In this document: piece by piece, positions 41,796 to 52,617 of the stretch
Layout of the letters: every line of letters starts with the position of its first letter
Numbering within the stretch: position 1 is the first letter of the stretch
NCBI RefSeq assembly: GCF_030269925.1
Contig: NC_085121.1
Location: forward strand, 12,913,501 to 12,977,500
DNA: 64,000 bases
Direction: 5' to 3'
Origin: Bombyx mori
Taxonomy: Eukaryota > Arthropoda > Insecta > Lepidoptera > Bombycidae
The notes under the pieces: generated by a model
The model's database searches: none
What the model saw: the letters and a program-made list of their open reading frames with translations, nothing else
What the model was told of the DNA's origin: nothing
Made by a program: the position numbers and the translations under genes

Positions 41796-42689
41796 TTTCA
41801 ATCGCGTTAATTTCGTAAATGGGCGATTTGAATATTCCTTTTTTTTTAAACTATATAATGAATTACAAAAAATTATTTAAAAATAATAATTAACCCGTTT
41901 AGTTTGTGTTTCATTACCTTTTCACTATTAAAGTAAGTAGAATGAGTACTTGGTATTGACTATAGTTGGAAAAAAGGTTGTTAGCATTTACATTCAAATG
42001 ACAAGTAGTTCTCAGTCGCGATAGCCCAACGAAGCTTCAGTATAAAAATATAAAAATACATATAGATAAATAAGAAAAAAAAACCTTTCATGTTTTTTTA
42101 TAAAGTTAATCAATTAGTGTATAATGTTTAGATCAAAGTAAAAACTCAAGCAATTCGACGTTTAATTAAAGAACGTATCTCAATTTTGCGGAAAATTTTG
42201 AAAAATAAGGACGTGCTTAATTTTTTTCGTTACGCCCACAGTAATTAAGGACGCTTTTAACAGTGCTTTGTTCGTTTGGATTATTCGTAATTGACGTAGA
42301 TTAATTGCTGTGATACAAGTCACATTCTCGTAGATATCCTTGTCATTTATTAATGGCCGCTGAATATATGGAAATGATAATATCATGCGAGGTAAATAAC
42401 GAATTTTGCACTAAAAAATTCATCAAACGTGACAGTTAATAAATTATTTATGTTGTGAATAAGTTGCAGAAAATACTTGCAAAAATGAAGCTTTTGAATT
42501 TAGTTTGAAAGATTAAAATTAGTAAATCATATGACGATCAACCACACTTCATTGATAATATTTTATTGGTTGTATGAATTCTCTTATTTTAAGGATTTTG
42601 AAAGCAATAATTTTATGACATTATTATTTTTTGCTCAACTAAGTAAAAAACGCCGTCAGGGAAGTACTTTCGAAAATGGACGAAACATA
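41796..42689. other. No gene seen, AT-rich
   Basis: Anonymous AT-rich sequence. Confidence 0.5.
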
Positions 42690-43457
42690 AATGACGAAGT
42701 CAACGTGGCCTAAAAGATAATAGCCCAAGAGCCCGTGGGCTCTACCTGTATGTATTTGACCAGACCTGAATTTTCGTACATTGAGACCCCTATACCTACC
42801 ATGCATGAGGCGGGGACTCACTAAGCTCAAAGTGGTCCACGCGCCGAGCGCTCAGGTAGGACAGGTACCGATTTTGACGGATTTTAAATCCATTTGACCA
42901 CGTCTGCCGTTTTGAAATTTTGAAAATATATGATTATTATTATCGGAAAATAAGAATGGCAGACCATTATCGCGCATTTTACTTTGTGGCAGACCATTTT
43001 GAAAATGCTAAAATAAAAAAAAATTGAAAGTAATTGACCAGATCTGCCATTGATATATGTTGTTTATTATATATATTTATTTATTAAAAACTTATATTGA
43101 TCACGGCAGACCTCTACATTGCGTACACACATCAACATATAATAAAATTTTAGCTACTACCCGGCCAGATGTATATTATGTTTTCCGTTCACTGTTTTAG
43201 AGGAATATAATTTACTTGCGATTTACTTTAGCAATGTATTTACCGAAATTAATATTTTTTTATATTCTATATACTAAACTTCATTAGTTAGACAGTAAAG
43301 AAGTGAATTTTTTATGGAATAATTATAAATAATACGCTACAATGCTGATCAAAAAATAATTCAATTCCTCATTTTTATTTCGTCAAGACAACATTTAAAA
43401 GTGTTAAATCAGTTAAAAAAATATATCATGCATGCATTACATATATATCAATCTTCA

Positions 43458-43465
<8 letters not shown>

Positions 43466-43489
<24 letters not shown>

Positions 43490-43560
43490 AATCATCATCG
43501 GAGTCATCTTTATCGTTAGGCGACTCGTCTTCATCAGCCATTGAATCGAATACTGCAAAA
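43466..43560 (-). pseudogene. Inverted copy of the acidic terminal exon (left arm)
   Basis: The minus strand reads ATGGCTGATGAAGACGAGTC and a (GAT)n run ending in a stop, the mirror of 44758-44849. The CAT-rich plus-strand run at 43453-43497 is therefore coding-derived and not an independent microsatellite. Confidence 0.7.
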
Positions 43561-43648
43561 ATAAAACATAAATTGTAAAATGAACGTAAATTGATCTGAA
43601 CATGTTCGAGAAAGAATTGTTATCAACTTACCAGGAATACTGGTGATT

Positions 43649-43951
43649 TTTTTTTTTTTGGTCAGGAGGAAATCGCCGGACATCCGCCCTCCACTGGGGA
43701 TGGGGGGTGGAGCATGTCGGAGTCGAACCGACTAAATCCTCCTGTCGCTCAACAACCAACGTCCAAACCTCACATGAGACAGAACTCATGAAAAGGCAAA
43801 GGGGGGAAAGTGAAGTTGTTGAAACACTGTGAAACACTGTGAAACACAGTGTGAAACACTTGTTTAGTGCGGAGCACATCTCTCCCATCACCCTCCCCCT
43901 CGGGACGCCGGACTGGCGGTCGTCGGCGCCACGACCACCAGCCCTCTCGGT
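43649..43951 (-). mobile_element. R1-clade LINE 3' tail nested in the left arm
   Basis: Poly-T, then the R1-type 3' UTR seen at 20364-20824 (GGAAATCGCCGGACATCC, GTCGGAGTCGAACCGACTAA, CGGGACGCCGGACTGGCGGT), truncated at its 5' end. The TSD is AATACTGGTGATT (43636-43648) against AATATTGGTGATT (43952-43964), one mismatch. An extra GTGAAACACT-type motif repeated about four times (43820-43862) is absent from the 17874 copy. Confidence 0.88.
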
Positions 43952-44155
43952 AATATTGGTGATTAAGTCACTCACAAAAAATGGAAGTTGGTTACCTTCG
44001 AACCATTTGAAGGTATATTATATGTTGTTCTTCTCAGTCCAACCATACTCCAATGGGTCTAAAGTTGTGGGTTGCTTTTTGTAAGCATTTCTCCAAATAA
44101 GTGAAGAAATTTTGTAAGCATTTCTCCAAATAAGTAAAGAAATATAGTGGACCAT

Positions 44156-44849
44156 GGTATAGTGGGTTTCATGCATTTACTGGATGTGATTTTAATCCAA
44201 CTTTCTTTAATAATGGGAAGAAAATACCTTTTACTTTGCTGAAGAATAGTACTGAATATCAACAAGCATTTGCTACTCTTGGTGAAGAAAATTTAACAGA
44301 GGATCAGCTACAAGAGCTATTTAACATCATTCAATATTTAACTTGCCAGCTATACAATGCCAAAAAATCTAGTAGATGATGGAAGGTTTCAACTATTCGT
44401 TAGCAACTATAAAGATTCAGACATCAATGAAAATTATAGAAAAAAAAATCAAAATTTTGAGGCAAGCTCAATACCACCGTGTAAGAGTGAGCTTTATCAA
44501 CAAATTTTGAGGGCCCACTATATTTCTTCTATTAGGAGAAATGCTTACAAAAAGCAATCCACAACTTTAGACCCATTGGAGTATGGTTGGATTGAGCAAG
44601 ACAACATATATGCCTTCAAATGGTTCGAAGGTGACCAACTTCCATCTTTTGTGAGTGACTTAATCACCAATGTTCCTCGTAAGTTGATAATAATTCTTTC
44701 TCGAGCATGTTCAGATCAATTTACGTTCATTTTACAATTTATGTTTTATTTTTGCAGTATTCGATTCAATGGCTGATGAAGACGAGTCGCCTAACGATAA
44801 AGATGACTCCGATGATGATTATGATGATGATGATGATGATGATGAATGA
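44156..44849 (+). pseudogene. 3' part of a DNA-transposon-type gene with HAFTGCD motif
   Basis: The first frame (from about 44162) reads GFHAFTGCDFNPTFFNNGKK, then YQQAFATLG and LFNIIQYLTCQLYN. A one-base slip near 44355 moves it into the 44357 frame, RFQLFVSNYKDS, SSIPPCKSELYQQ and LEYGWIEQDNIYAFKWFEGD. A consensus donor GTAAGT at 44679 and acceptor TTTTTGCAG at 44757 define a 79-bp intron. The terminal exon encodes MADEDESPNDKDDSDDD and an Asp-rich tail. HA(F/L)TGCD proteins are, as I recall, common in repetitive DNA-transposon families of invertebrates. The exact superfamily is not recognised. No N-terminal part is present, so no functional protein can be made. Confidence 0.65.
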
Positions 44850-45578
44850 AGATTGATATATGTAATGCATGCATGATATATTTTTTTAACTGATTTAACA
44901 CTTTTAAATTTTGTCTTAACGAAATAAAAATGAGGAATTGAATTATTTTTTGATCAGCATTGTAGCGTATTATTTATAATTATTCCATAAAAAATTCACT
45001 TCTTTACTGTCTAACTAATGAAGTTTAGTATATAGAATATAAAAAAATATTAATTTCGGTAAATATATTGCTAAAGTAAATCGCAAGTAAATTATATTCC
45101 TCTAAAACAGTGAACGGAAAACATAATATACATCTGGCCGGGTAGTAGCTAAGATTTTATTATATGTTGATGTGTGTACGCAATGTAGAGGTCTGCCGTG
45201 ATCAATATAAGTTTTTAAGACTATAATAAACAACATATTATTATATCAATGGCAGATCTGGTCAATAACTTTCAAATATTTATTTTTTTAGCATTTTCAA
45301 AGTGGTCTGCCACAAAGTAAAATGCGCGATAATGGTCCGCCATTCTTATTTTCCGATAATAATAATCATATATTTTCAAAATTTCAAAACGGCAGACGTG
45401 GTCAAATGGATTTAAAATCCGTCAAAATCGGTACCTGTCCTACCTGAGCGCTCGGCGCGTGGACCACTTTGAGCTTAGTGAGTCCCCGCCTCATGCATGG
45501 TAGGTATAGGGGTCTCAATGTACGAAAATTCAGGTCTGGTCAAATACATACAGGTAGAGTCCACGGGTTCTTGGGCTA
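44512..45578. repeat. Foldback right arm
   Basis: Uninterrupted arm, beginning GGGCCCACTATATTTCTTCT and ending CTTGGGCTA. It carries exon sequence, a 79-bp intron, the terminal exon, and an AATAAA near 44923 that could serve polyadenylation. Confidence 0.82.
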
Positions 45579-45760
45579 TAAGGTTAACTCATATCGATCG
45601 ATGCGACTACGTCAGTGTTCGAATCCCGCAGGCAGGTATCAAATTTACCTAACGTAATACATATTCAACTTATGTTTACGAATGACTTCTTCGATGAAGG
45701 AATAGCATTGTGTAATAAAAATAGTACTCACAAAATCTTAATTAGTCATGCAAACCACAT

Positions 45761-46140
45761 AGTATCTAAGGACTGGTCTGATGACACCGCCGCTTTCACT
45801 AGTTCAGTGCCAATGGGAAAAGGTGAACGCCTTATCATATGCCATGCAGGGTCTACTAACAACTATGTATACATTTGAGACACAGACATAGACACAGACA
45901 GACATAGACTTCAAGGCTCAAGGTAGGATTGATGTTTATACTCCGGTAACCACTTAAATCGGGTAGGACTTAGGCTTTAAAAATAAAGCAAGATCGTTGA
46001 CTCCACGAGTCGACTGATTTAAAATAATATAACAATATAAATAGTATATAATAATAGCTATAAGAACAAAAATTAGCTGGAAAACATTTAGCATTATTGT
46101 GCCAATCGACTACTGTACTAGCTACATCTATTTGTTTTCC
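45761..46140. other. No gene seen
   Basis: AT-rich, with a short CAGACATAGACACAGACAG microsatellite near 45885 and a Bm1-like GTAACCACTTAAATCGGG fragment near 45945. Confidence 0.4.
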
Positions 46141-46388
46141 ATTTTTTTTTATTGCTTAGATGGGTGGACGACCTCACAGCCCACCTGGTGTTAATTGGTT
46201 ACTGGAGCCCATAGACCTTTACAACGTAAATGCGCCACCCACCTTGAGATATAAGTTCTAAGGTCTCAGTATAGTTACAACGGCTGCCCCAACATTCAAG
46301 CCGAAACGCATTACTGCTTCACGGCAGAAATAGGAGGGTGGTGGTACCTACCCGTGCGGAGTCACAAGAGGTCCTACCACCAGTAAAA
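46141..46388 (-). repeat. Bm1 SINE, 3' body
   Basis: Poly-T, TTGCTTAGATGGGTGGACGA, GGAGCCCATAGACCTTTACA through GTCCTACCACCAGT. The head is absent. Confidence 0.88.
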
Positions 46389-47518
46389 AACAACATACAT
46401 ACATCCTGAATGGAAATTATTAATGAAATAATATTATTAGTTCGCATTTTCAGTCGCATTTTCATTTTCGCGTCAGTCTGTCTGTCAATCGATTATTGAC
46501 CCTGCTGTTACGCGCGGGACTGTCTCTCGCTTCTGACACCGGATAACACTGGTCTCGTTCACATAATGGCACATTTGTATATGGTATACCTATCGCATTG
46601 CAACAAAAAATCGATATGTTATAGGGGTAGGACACTGGTTAGTTTGGTAATTCGAATGAATTCAAACGCATTCCAATTCCTGGTATGCGAGTAGGAAAAT
46701 CGTTTCTTCAAATATATAGAACTAGTGTACGATCTACTTGAGTTCGCCCTTCGTGTTGTGACCTCGTGTCCTTAATAATTTAATTGTTGCTTCGACAAAT
46801 TGACCGCAATTGTTGGGATTCATCAGGTATTCGAGGCAATGAACGTATTTTGTGGAATTAATGGTAGACAGTTGAATTAAATACGCAAAGACGATCAGAA
46901 AAAACATTGGGCATTCAACATCTAATTCCAAAATTATTGTTAGCTCCGATAATTATTTGGATTGTAACTTTTCGAATCATGCTTCATTTTAAAAGTGATT
47001 ATTTCATTAATCATTATTTACGTTGCAACATTTAATCTATAATGATTTATTTGTAGATCGCTCCGTTATAATGACTTTCAAGTTCTGGAAAAAAAAAGTT
47101 TTTAATCGTTACTTGATGAACACCGGCTGCACGCACGAAAAAGTATCACGTTCCGCCTGAGTCTTAGCGTGCAAGCGAGAGCGCGGAACAAACAATAGAG
47201 AGGCAAGATCGACCCAAGCGTGTTATGTTATGCCCATCACACTAGTACCTAAGTCGTATAAATTTTTATAAGCACATAATGTAGAGAGTCTTAGTTCTTA
47301 AGTTCTAAATCATTATTACTATATAAAACACTTATTTCCTTATGTTACTAAATCATTAAATAAATCTATTTATTAAAATAAGTTTATCATTTACCGTACA
47401 TTAAATCTTCATTTGTAATTAGAACATTAGTAATATGTATTCATCTCACATTAGTAATATCGTGTCGTTTACCAATTGTTTAGTAAATACTATTCATACT
47501 TTTCCTTTGTTTTTCCTT
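46389..47518. other. About 1.1 kb, no gene seen
   Basis: AT-rich intergenic sequence, with no supported frame. Confidence 0.45.
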
Positions 47519-48119
47519 TGTGTAACATAGGATTCTTGTAAAGGATAAATAAGTTCATTATGTATTAAAATAAAGTTTTTTTTATATATTAAAAAACCGC
47601 TCACCGCCTTACAAGCGTTAATTTATCGAAAAACTTGACTTCTTCTTCTTCTTAGTGTGATGTTAATATCACTGTTTTCCTGATTGTGTTGATAGCCTTA
47701 AGAGGCTATTTCAGCTTCTCCTTGACGTGTAGGTGAGCTCACGGGGCTCAAACCGGGTGTGTTCCTAGCACTGCCTCTAGCGAGAGCAGTGCTTCGCAGA
47801 AGCGACCCACTGAGAAGATCCGTCGAGAAACTCAGTGGGCTGTGTCTATGGGATAATTCGCTCGTCAAACCCTTCGTCGCAAGCGGGTTCGACGAGGACG
47901 GTGACCGGTGCTTGTGGTACCTAAAAGCACCGTGAATGGATCGTGAGGATCCGTAATGACGTGTTTTGGGCGATGTCGACTATTTACCATTCGGTATAAC
48001 ATCCCTGTTCGTGTAACATCGGATTCTTGTAAAGGATAAATAAATTCGCTCACCGCCTCACAAGCGTCAATTTATCGAAAAACTTAACTTCTTCTTCTTA
48101 GTGTGATGTTAATATCACT
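47519..48119. repeat. Direct duplication (about 110-155 bp) flanking a LINE fragment
   Basis: GTGTAACATAGGATTCTTGT through AGTGTGATGTTAATATCACT at 47519-47673 recurs at 48011-48119 with few differences. The first copy carries an extra AT-rich insert of about 44 bp. The sequence between is a Jockey family B fragment. The duplication is far longer than a LINE target duplication. Confidence 0.75.
47674..48010 (-). mobile_element. Jockey-related LINE (family B) 3' end
   Basis: Minus strand: RHRPKHVITDPHDPFTVLLG and RRTRLRRRV from the ORF2 C-terminus (47865-47990), which parallels HRRRPRHVLTDPSDPIT in family A. Then GACACAGCCCACTGAGTTTC and the ACGTCAAGGAGAAGCTG tail. No poly-A is visible at the junction. 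Confidence 0.75.
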
Positions 48120-48653
48120 ACTGAACATTAGCACAGTGCAATGTCCGACAATAAGTCAATTATATGTACATACATATATCATATGATTGCAACGAGGGCT
48201 GTGTCCGGAACAGCGTGTCATGTGACGTCCCGGTATTTGAATAACAAATGATCCCGAATGATTCCCAATATCCTGTTTCATACGCTACTCGATATTGTGT
48301 TAGTCCACGCCCGTCAATTTCACTAGTATTCGCTATGCTTACTAATTCGTCCTGGACATTTTAATGTTAATGAACTAAATTAATTTGTAGGTAGTTACTT
48401 ACTTCATTCATTTATGTCATCTAGCGGTGTTGTATCTATAAGAATATTTTAAAAAGGTTTCATGTTAGATTGGACGCGCACTGGGTAAATTTTCTAATGT
48501 GACGCGTGTGGACATTTGAGCTATTCGACAGGTTTCTTAATCTTCTCCTAAAATAAAGAGAAGATGTTTTACCAAGCGGATGTTATTGTTCGGTAAATTT
48601 TTGTTTAGAAACTGCGATGTTGGTTTTTTGCAGGGAGGTCAGAATGCCGAGAC
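48120..48653. other. No gene seen
   Basis: AT-rich intergenic sequence. Confidence 0.45.
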
Positions 48654-48907
48654 TTTTTTTATTGATTGGATGGGTGGCCGAGCTCACAGCCCACCAGGTC
48701 CTAGATGGTTATCGGAGCCCATAGACATCTACAAAGTAAATGCCGCCTTGTATGGTTAGAGATATGAGTTCTAATGTCTCAGTTTTTAAAGTACAACGGC
48801 TGCCCCACCCTTCGAACCCGAACCCATTAATTACCGCTTCACGGCAAAAATAGGCAGGGTGGTGGTACTTACCTTTGCGGATTCACAGGAATTCATACCG
48901 CCAGTAA
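48654..48907 (-). repeat. Diverged Bm1 SINE
   Basis: Poly-T, GGGTGGCCGAGCTCACAGCC, ACAACGGCTGCCCCACCCTT, CGCTTCACGGCAAAAATAGG through CATACCGCCAGT. More substitutions than the young copies. Confidence 0.8.
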
Positions 48908-49186
48908 AAGCTGTAGTTGTCGACTTTGATGATCTATTTATGGAGTATCGTGAAGGAAGACAGTTATTCCGATACAGATCCCAAGTTTTTATATTTTATT
49001 TCGTGTTCGAATTGCCGAGAGTAGGTTTTCTATAGTTCTGGTATATTTGCTTGGTAGCCCCGTGATGTGAATATATGAATATATTGATCTTCGTATTGGT
49101 ACTTGCGAATATTATTTAAATAACTGTTAGCGTGATTCCAGCTCTTGCCAGATTTCTCGAATTCGTTGAAAGGATTAGTTTTTTTT

Positions 49187-49512
49187 GGAACGAAGTTCCT
49201 TATGGGACGATGCGGAGGGGTACCCTAACCGGGAAAAAACGTCCGTAACGTAAGATTTTTATTAGTAATGCACACAGTGTACGACTTAACTTTGTAATAA
49301 CGTACAAAAAATAACATATTTTTTATTATTATATATTTTTTATAAATCATTGTGAATAAAATAAAGTTGATAGCTTTGTAAAGTAGTTTTTTTTATTTTT
49401 ATCAATAAAATCATAATAAAAAATGTATATACCCGAATAATTATTTTCTTTGCCTCAAATGGAACTTAAAATTAATATTTTTATAATAAGGAACTTCATT
49501 CCTATCCGGTGT
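49187..49512. mobile_element. Probable MITE
   Basis: The left end GGAACGAAGTTCCTTATGGG and the inverted right end GGATAGGAATGAAGTTCCTT share a terminal motif of about 17 bp, GGAAYGAAGTTCCTTAT, around an AT-rich non-coding core of about 300 bp. Target duplication not resolved. Confidence 0.45.
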
Positions 49513-49799
49513 CCCACGACACCACACATCTTTTTTTTTTTATTTATTAAATGTTTCATATTAGTATAGTACATTACAAGTTACATATACACCAACCTCA
49601 AACTAAACGCTAGCAAAATTACATGTACTGAATGAATGGAATGGCGAAACAAGCGAATCACTGTTTAATCCAATGAAAATATGACATTATTACAAAAAAA
49701 ATACATCAAATAAAGCTAACAACACCAACAACAGCTCTTGAATGGTGCATACCTATTGAGTTTATGTAGGCCTTAGGAGGCTTAAACACAGAGGTGTTA
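49513..49799. other. Poly-T-led AT-rich segment, no gene
   Basis: An A/T-rich start (TTTTTTTTTTTATTTATTAA at 49532) followed by CAACCTCAAACTAAACGCTA looks like a minus-strand LINE tail of unrecognised family. Confidence 0.35.
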
Positions 49800-49857
49800 A
49801 TAATGATGGGCCAAGACTTCGGAATTCTCTAATTCCGAAGTCTTGGCCCATCATTAT
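49800..49857. other. Perfect 27-bp hairpin with CTCT loop
   Basis: 49800-49826 is the exact reverse complement of 49831-49857. Only four bases separate the arms. The arms include GATGGGCCAAGACTTCGGAA. It is palindromic, so either strand would fold as RNA. Confidence 0.9.
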
Positions 49858-51544
49858 CAGGATATATCAGGCTACAGCGCAAATGGGTGTACCCTTATAA
49901 CACGACATATCGTACAATATAAATAAATTATATTAATACATATTGTATTTTAGATGGGCCTTACGAATAAATACATTGTTTGAAAAAATCATTTCACGAA
50001 AATCACGTTTTCCTTAGTCATTTTACAACATCCGACGTTACCGATACTTTAAAGTTTACGGTCATTCGTGACCGCGATAACGGCTTAGAGATTTAAGTCG
50101 TAAAAGCATATTTAATTAGGTCTGTCGTTTGTGTAATCCAAAGGAAACTCTTAGCGAAATCAACGTGTTTTGTTTTTAAAACCGAATTGATATTTTCATG
50201 AGGAAACGTATGTTTACTTCCTGTGGTAGATTCTGCGAAGTACTGCTCTTTCTAGGACGAGTGTCAGCAAATTCTCTCAGGTGGAGCCCGTGAGAAAGTA
50301 TGTTTACAATATTGTCAAAAAACAGACTTTTGTTTTTGGATACTGATTGTTACTGTGTCTCATAAACTTTGGTAGATAAATGTTAAGGCTAGACATATTG
50401 TAGAGCTTTTATTATGTCCGTTTTCAAACAGAAAAGAGTACTAAGAGGTAAGCAACGGTTTGGCTTTGGCTCTGCCACTGACCAAAACGGTGACCGCAAG
50501 CCTCGGATGCTTGCTTTAAGCCAACCTTTCCCAAAGAGGGCGATAACGCCCCCTTGTGCGCGCTGCAGGCTTAAAGGGAGGCAGTAAGAGACCCAGAAAA
50601 CAAAAGGGTGCGTTGTGTAGAGGCGATTTGTAATTTCATTTAGGAAGACTCATAGAAATCGACTGAGCGCTCGCTAGAGACAAAATAAGTTTGGGAACCC
50701 CTGCTTTAAGCCATCGCATAGTTATTTTGAGCTACTGACTTCTGGAATTTATCTGGAATTTATTTTAGAAAAGAAGCGGTAAGTGTACTGTGAAATAGTG
50801 CAAGAGTAGCAAGATTTAAAAATAGAAAAATGCATTGAGAACGATTTCCACGTCGAAGAATCTGTACGTGTTATTTCACTAATAAGGGCAATATTCCTAA
50901 CTGACTTAAAAGTGCTTGTATTTTATTTGTTTGTTTATGTAGCATCACGTAGCGCGCACCTCGCTACGTGATTTAACCTTTGCAAGGATTTGACGGTAGA
51001 ATTTCATATAAAATAAATAAAATTAAGCAATTGTTTGATGATGAAGAAGAAGACGCCTTTTCCTGTATCCGGCATACAATTTTGGCCTTGATTTAAAGAA
51101 GCGAAGATGTAAAATGATTGAAAGAGAAATTATTTGCTGGCCTATTGGTCATTAAAGTCAGGGAGTACTAGTTTAGCCGTTTCGAAGATTAGCCAGAAAA
51201 ATAAACTGTCGGGCAGAATAAAACATTTTTCGGTCTTTCTATAGTGGTAACCTTATAAACTCGATATGGTCTTGATGTTGAAATTATATAGGAGGATAAC
51301 GGTATCACCGTGGTTTTGATGACGTGCCGTGGCCTCTGCAGCAGTTGCGCAACACTCACGGTTAAAACCATCGACCGCATCATCCCCACGTAGAGGAAGT
51401 GTATCCGGTATGGTCTGGTCGTCCGTTTTGGGAAAGAAGGCGGCCCAATGCGCTGACCAACAGATTAGAGACCGCGATGTGAGAACGAATGTTCTAATCA
51501 GTGTCTAGAATGAGGGCAAGGTGCTTCAATTATATCCAGACCTC
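49858..51544. other. About 1.7 kb, no gene; small repeat pieces
   Basis: Contains a Jockey family B piece at 50222-50300 (TGTGGTAGATTCTGCGAAGT, CTCAGGTGGAGCCCGTGAG) and a degraded A-tailed retroposon piece near 50450-50510. Otherwise AT-rich and anonymous. Confidence 0.45.
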
Positions 51545-51690
51545 AATTGGCTTTAACAACCATCTGATGTAGTGGTAAGTGACCTGGGCAGTACACAAGG
51601 GGGTGCCGGTTCGAATCTTGCCAAGGAAAGATATTTGTATGATAAATATAAAATGTCTTCTCCAGGGTTCAAATTCAAATTCAAAACCTT
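51545..51690 (+). repeat. tRNA-derived SINE, second family (plus copy)
   Basis: ATGTAGTGGTAAGTGACCTG (A-box region), GGTGCCGGTTCGAATCTTGC (B box), then AAGATATTTGTATGATAAAT and GTCTTCTCCAGGGTT. Same family as 12286-12515; its tail is lost. Confidence 0.75.
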
Positions 51691-52000
51691 CAACCACGAA
51701 GTGAGAATAAACTTTCGGCACCTTCCAAGGCTCATTAAACCACAGGGACTAGAATTTACTGAGCGCAACATCAAAGATCCATCTTTAATCCGACTGATAA
51801 TTGCAATTCAGTTGGGCTTCCAGTACAAAATAATTCCAGCTATAACAATTCTATTCTATCATATTTTAGGGATTTCCTTCGGCTTTGGCGAACCACAAAC
51901 ACAATTAAAACTACTTTTACGATTTCAATTAACTTTACTACTCTCTAAAAAATAGTAGTAGTAATTATGCTAAGGTATAATGACGATAAAATACGATAAA
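51691..52000. other. No gene seen
   Basis: AT-rich. Open frames through here begin inside the SINE and show no domain. Confidence 0.45.
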
Positions 52001-52208
52001 TCACTACATGGTATAAAACAAAGTCGCTTTCTCTGTCCCTATATCCCTATGTATGCTTAAATCTTTAAAACCTCGCAACGGATTTTGATACGGTTTTTTT
52101 AAAAGATAAAATGATTGAAGAGGAAGGTTTATATGTATAATAACATCCATTAAATAATGGAGAAATCAATGATACAGTTTCCGAAGCGAAGCGAGGGTGG
52201 GTCGCTAG
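52001..52208 (+). mobile_element. Non-autonomous Helitron-like element
   Basis: Starts TCACTACATGGTATAAAAC and ends GCGAGGGTGGGTCGCTAG, between an A and a T, with no target duplication. It is 208 bp and the same family as 22641-22858. Confidence 0.65.
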
Positions 52209-52595
52209 TAATTATTAAACTGTAAAAGTACTTTTAATGATCTTTTATGGGAATTAGATAAAAAAATCAAAACGTAAACTGAAGGATCACTTCAAAATAT
52301 CATCGGCGGTCATTCAATATCGCATCAATAAGTAGTCGATTATCAATTTAAGATGCTACCAAATAAGACACAGACCGATTCATGTGACGTGACTTACATT
52401 ACAATAAACGTGTCGCACAGCACAGCTCCTGACGCCATGATGTCATATTACGTTATGAATCACATCTTGTACTGCCGCAAGTTTATTAGCATTCTTTGTT
52501 CTATACGCGTAGTCTTTGCTTTGTTTTCTTTTCATTGTATTTTAATGGGCAATCGAGTTTTTGACCTTTAGATATGGACCTTTGACCTTTTTACC
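52209..52595. other. No gene seen
   Basis: AT-rich. A 72-codon plus frame (52353-52571) has no recognisable features. Confidence 0.45.
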
Positions 52596-52617
52596 TTTGT
52601 ACTGGTAGTAGGACCTC

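Larger units (their letters stand above)
42721..44155. repeat. Foldback left arm
   Basis: Inverted copy of 44512-45578, about 1.1 kb once the nested LINE (43649-43951) and its TSD are removed. Small differences (for example GCCCGTGGGC against ACCCGTGGAC near the end) show the arms have diverged slightly. Confidence 0.82.
42721..45578. mobile_element. Foldback DNA transposon with about 1.1-kb inverted arms
   Basis: Outer ends are TAGCCCAAGA and its reverse complement, flanked by TAA on both sides (42718-42720 and 45579-45581). The arms (42721-44155 and 44512-45578) are inverted copies along their whole length apart from a nested LINE and a 33-bp tandem duplication in the left arm (44081-44150). 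The single-copy centre (44156-44511) encodes part of a transposon-type protein whose last two exons run into the right arm. The same exons appear inverted in the left arm. It therefore looks like a non-autonomous derivative in which the 3' end of a DNA transposon replaced its 5' end. The superfamily is not assigned. Confidence 0.8.
42690..45760 (+). repeat. tRNA-headed SINE (Bm1-related) split by the foldback element
   Basis: The left part (42690-42720) reads GACGAAGTCAACGTGGCCTA, an A-box head. The right part (45579-45760) supplies GTGTTCGAATCCCGCAGGCA (B box), GATGAAGGAATAGCATTGTG and an AATAAAAATAGTACTCAC segment, matching the Bm1 order. Removing 42721-45578 and one TAA restores a continuous head. 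Confidence 0.75.

Noticed and set aside
43453..43497. CAT/ATG microsatellite
   Set aside because: It is the inverted copy of the Asp-rich terminal exon found at 44758-44849, so it is coding-derived.
51572..51955. 127-codon plus frame
   Set aside because: Begins inside a tRNA-derived SINE and runs into AT-rich sequence without any domain.
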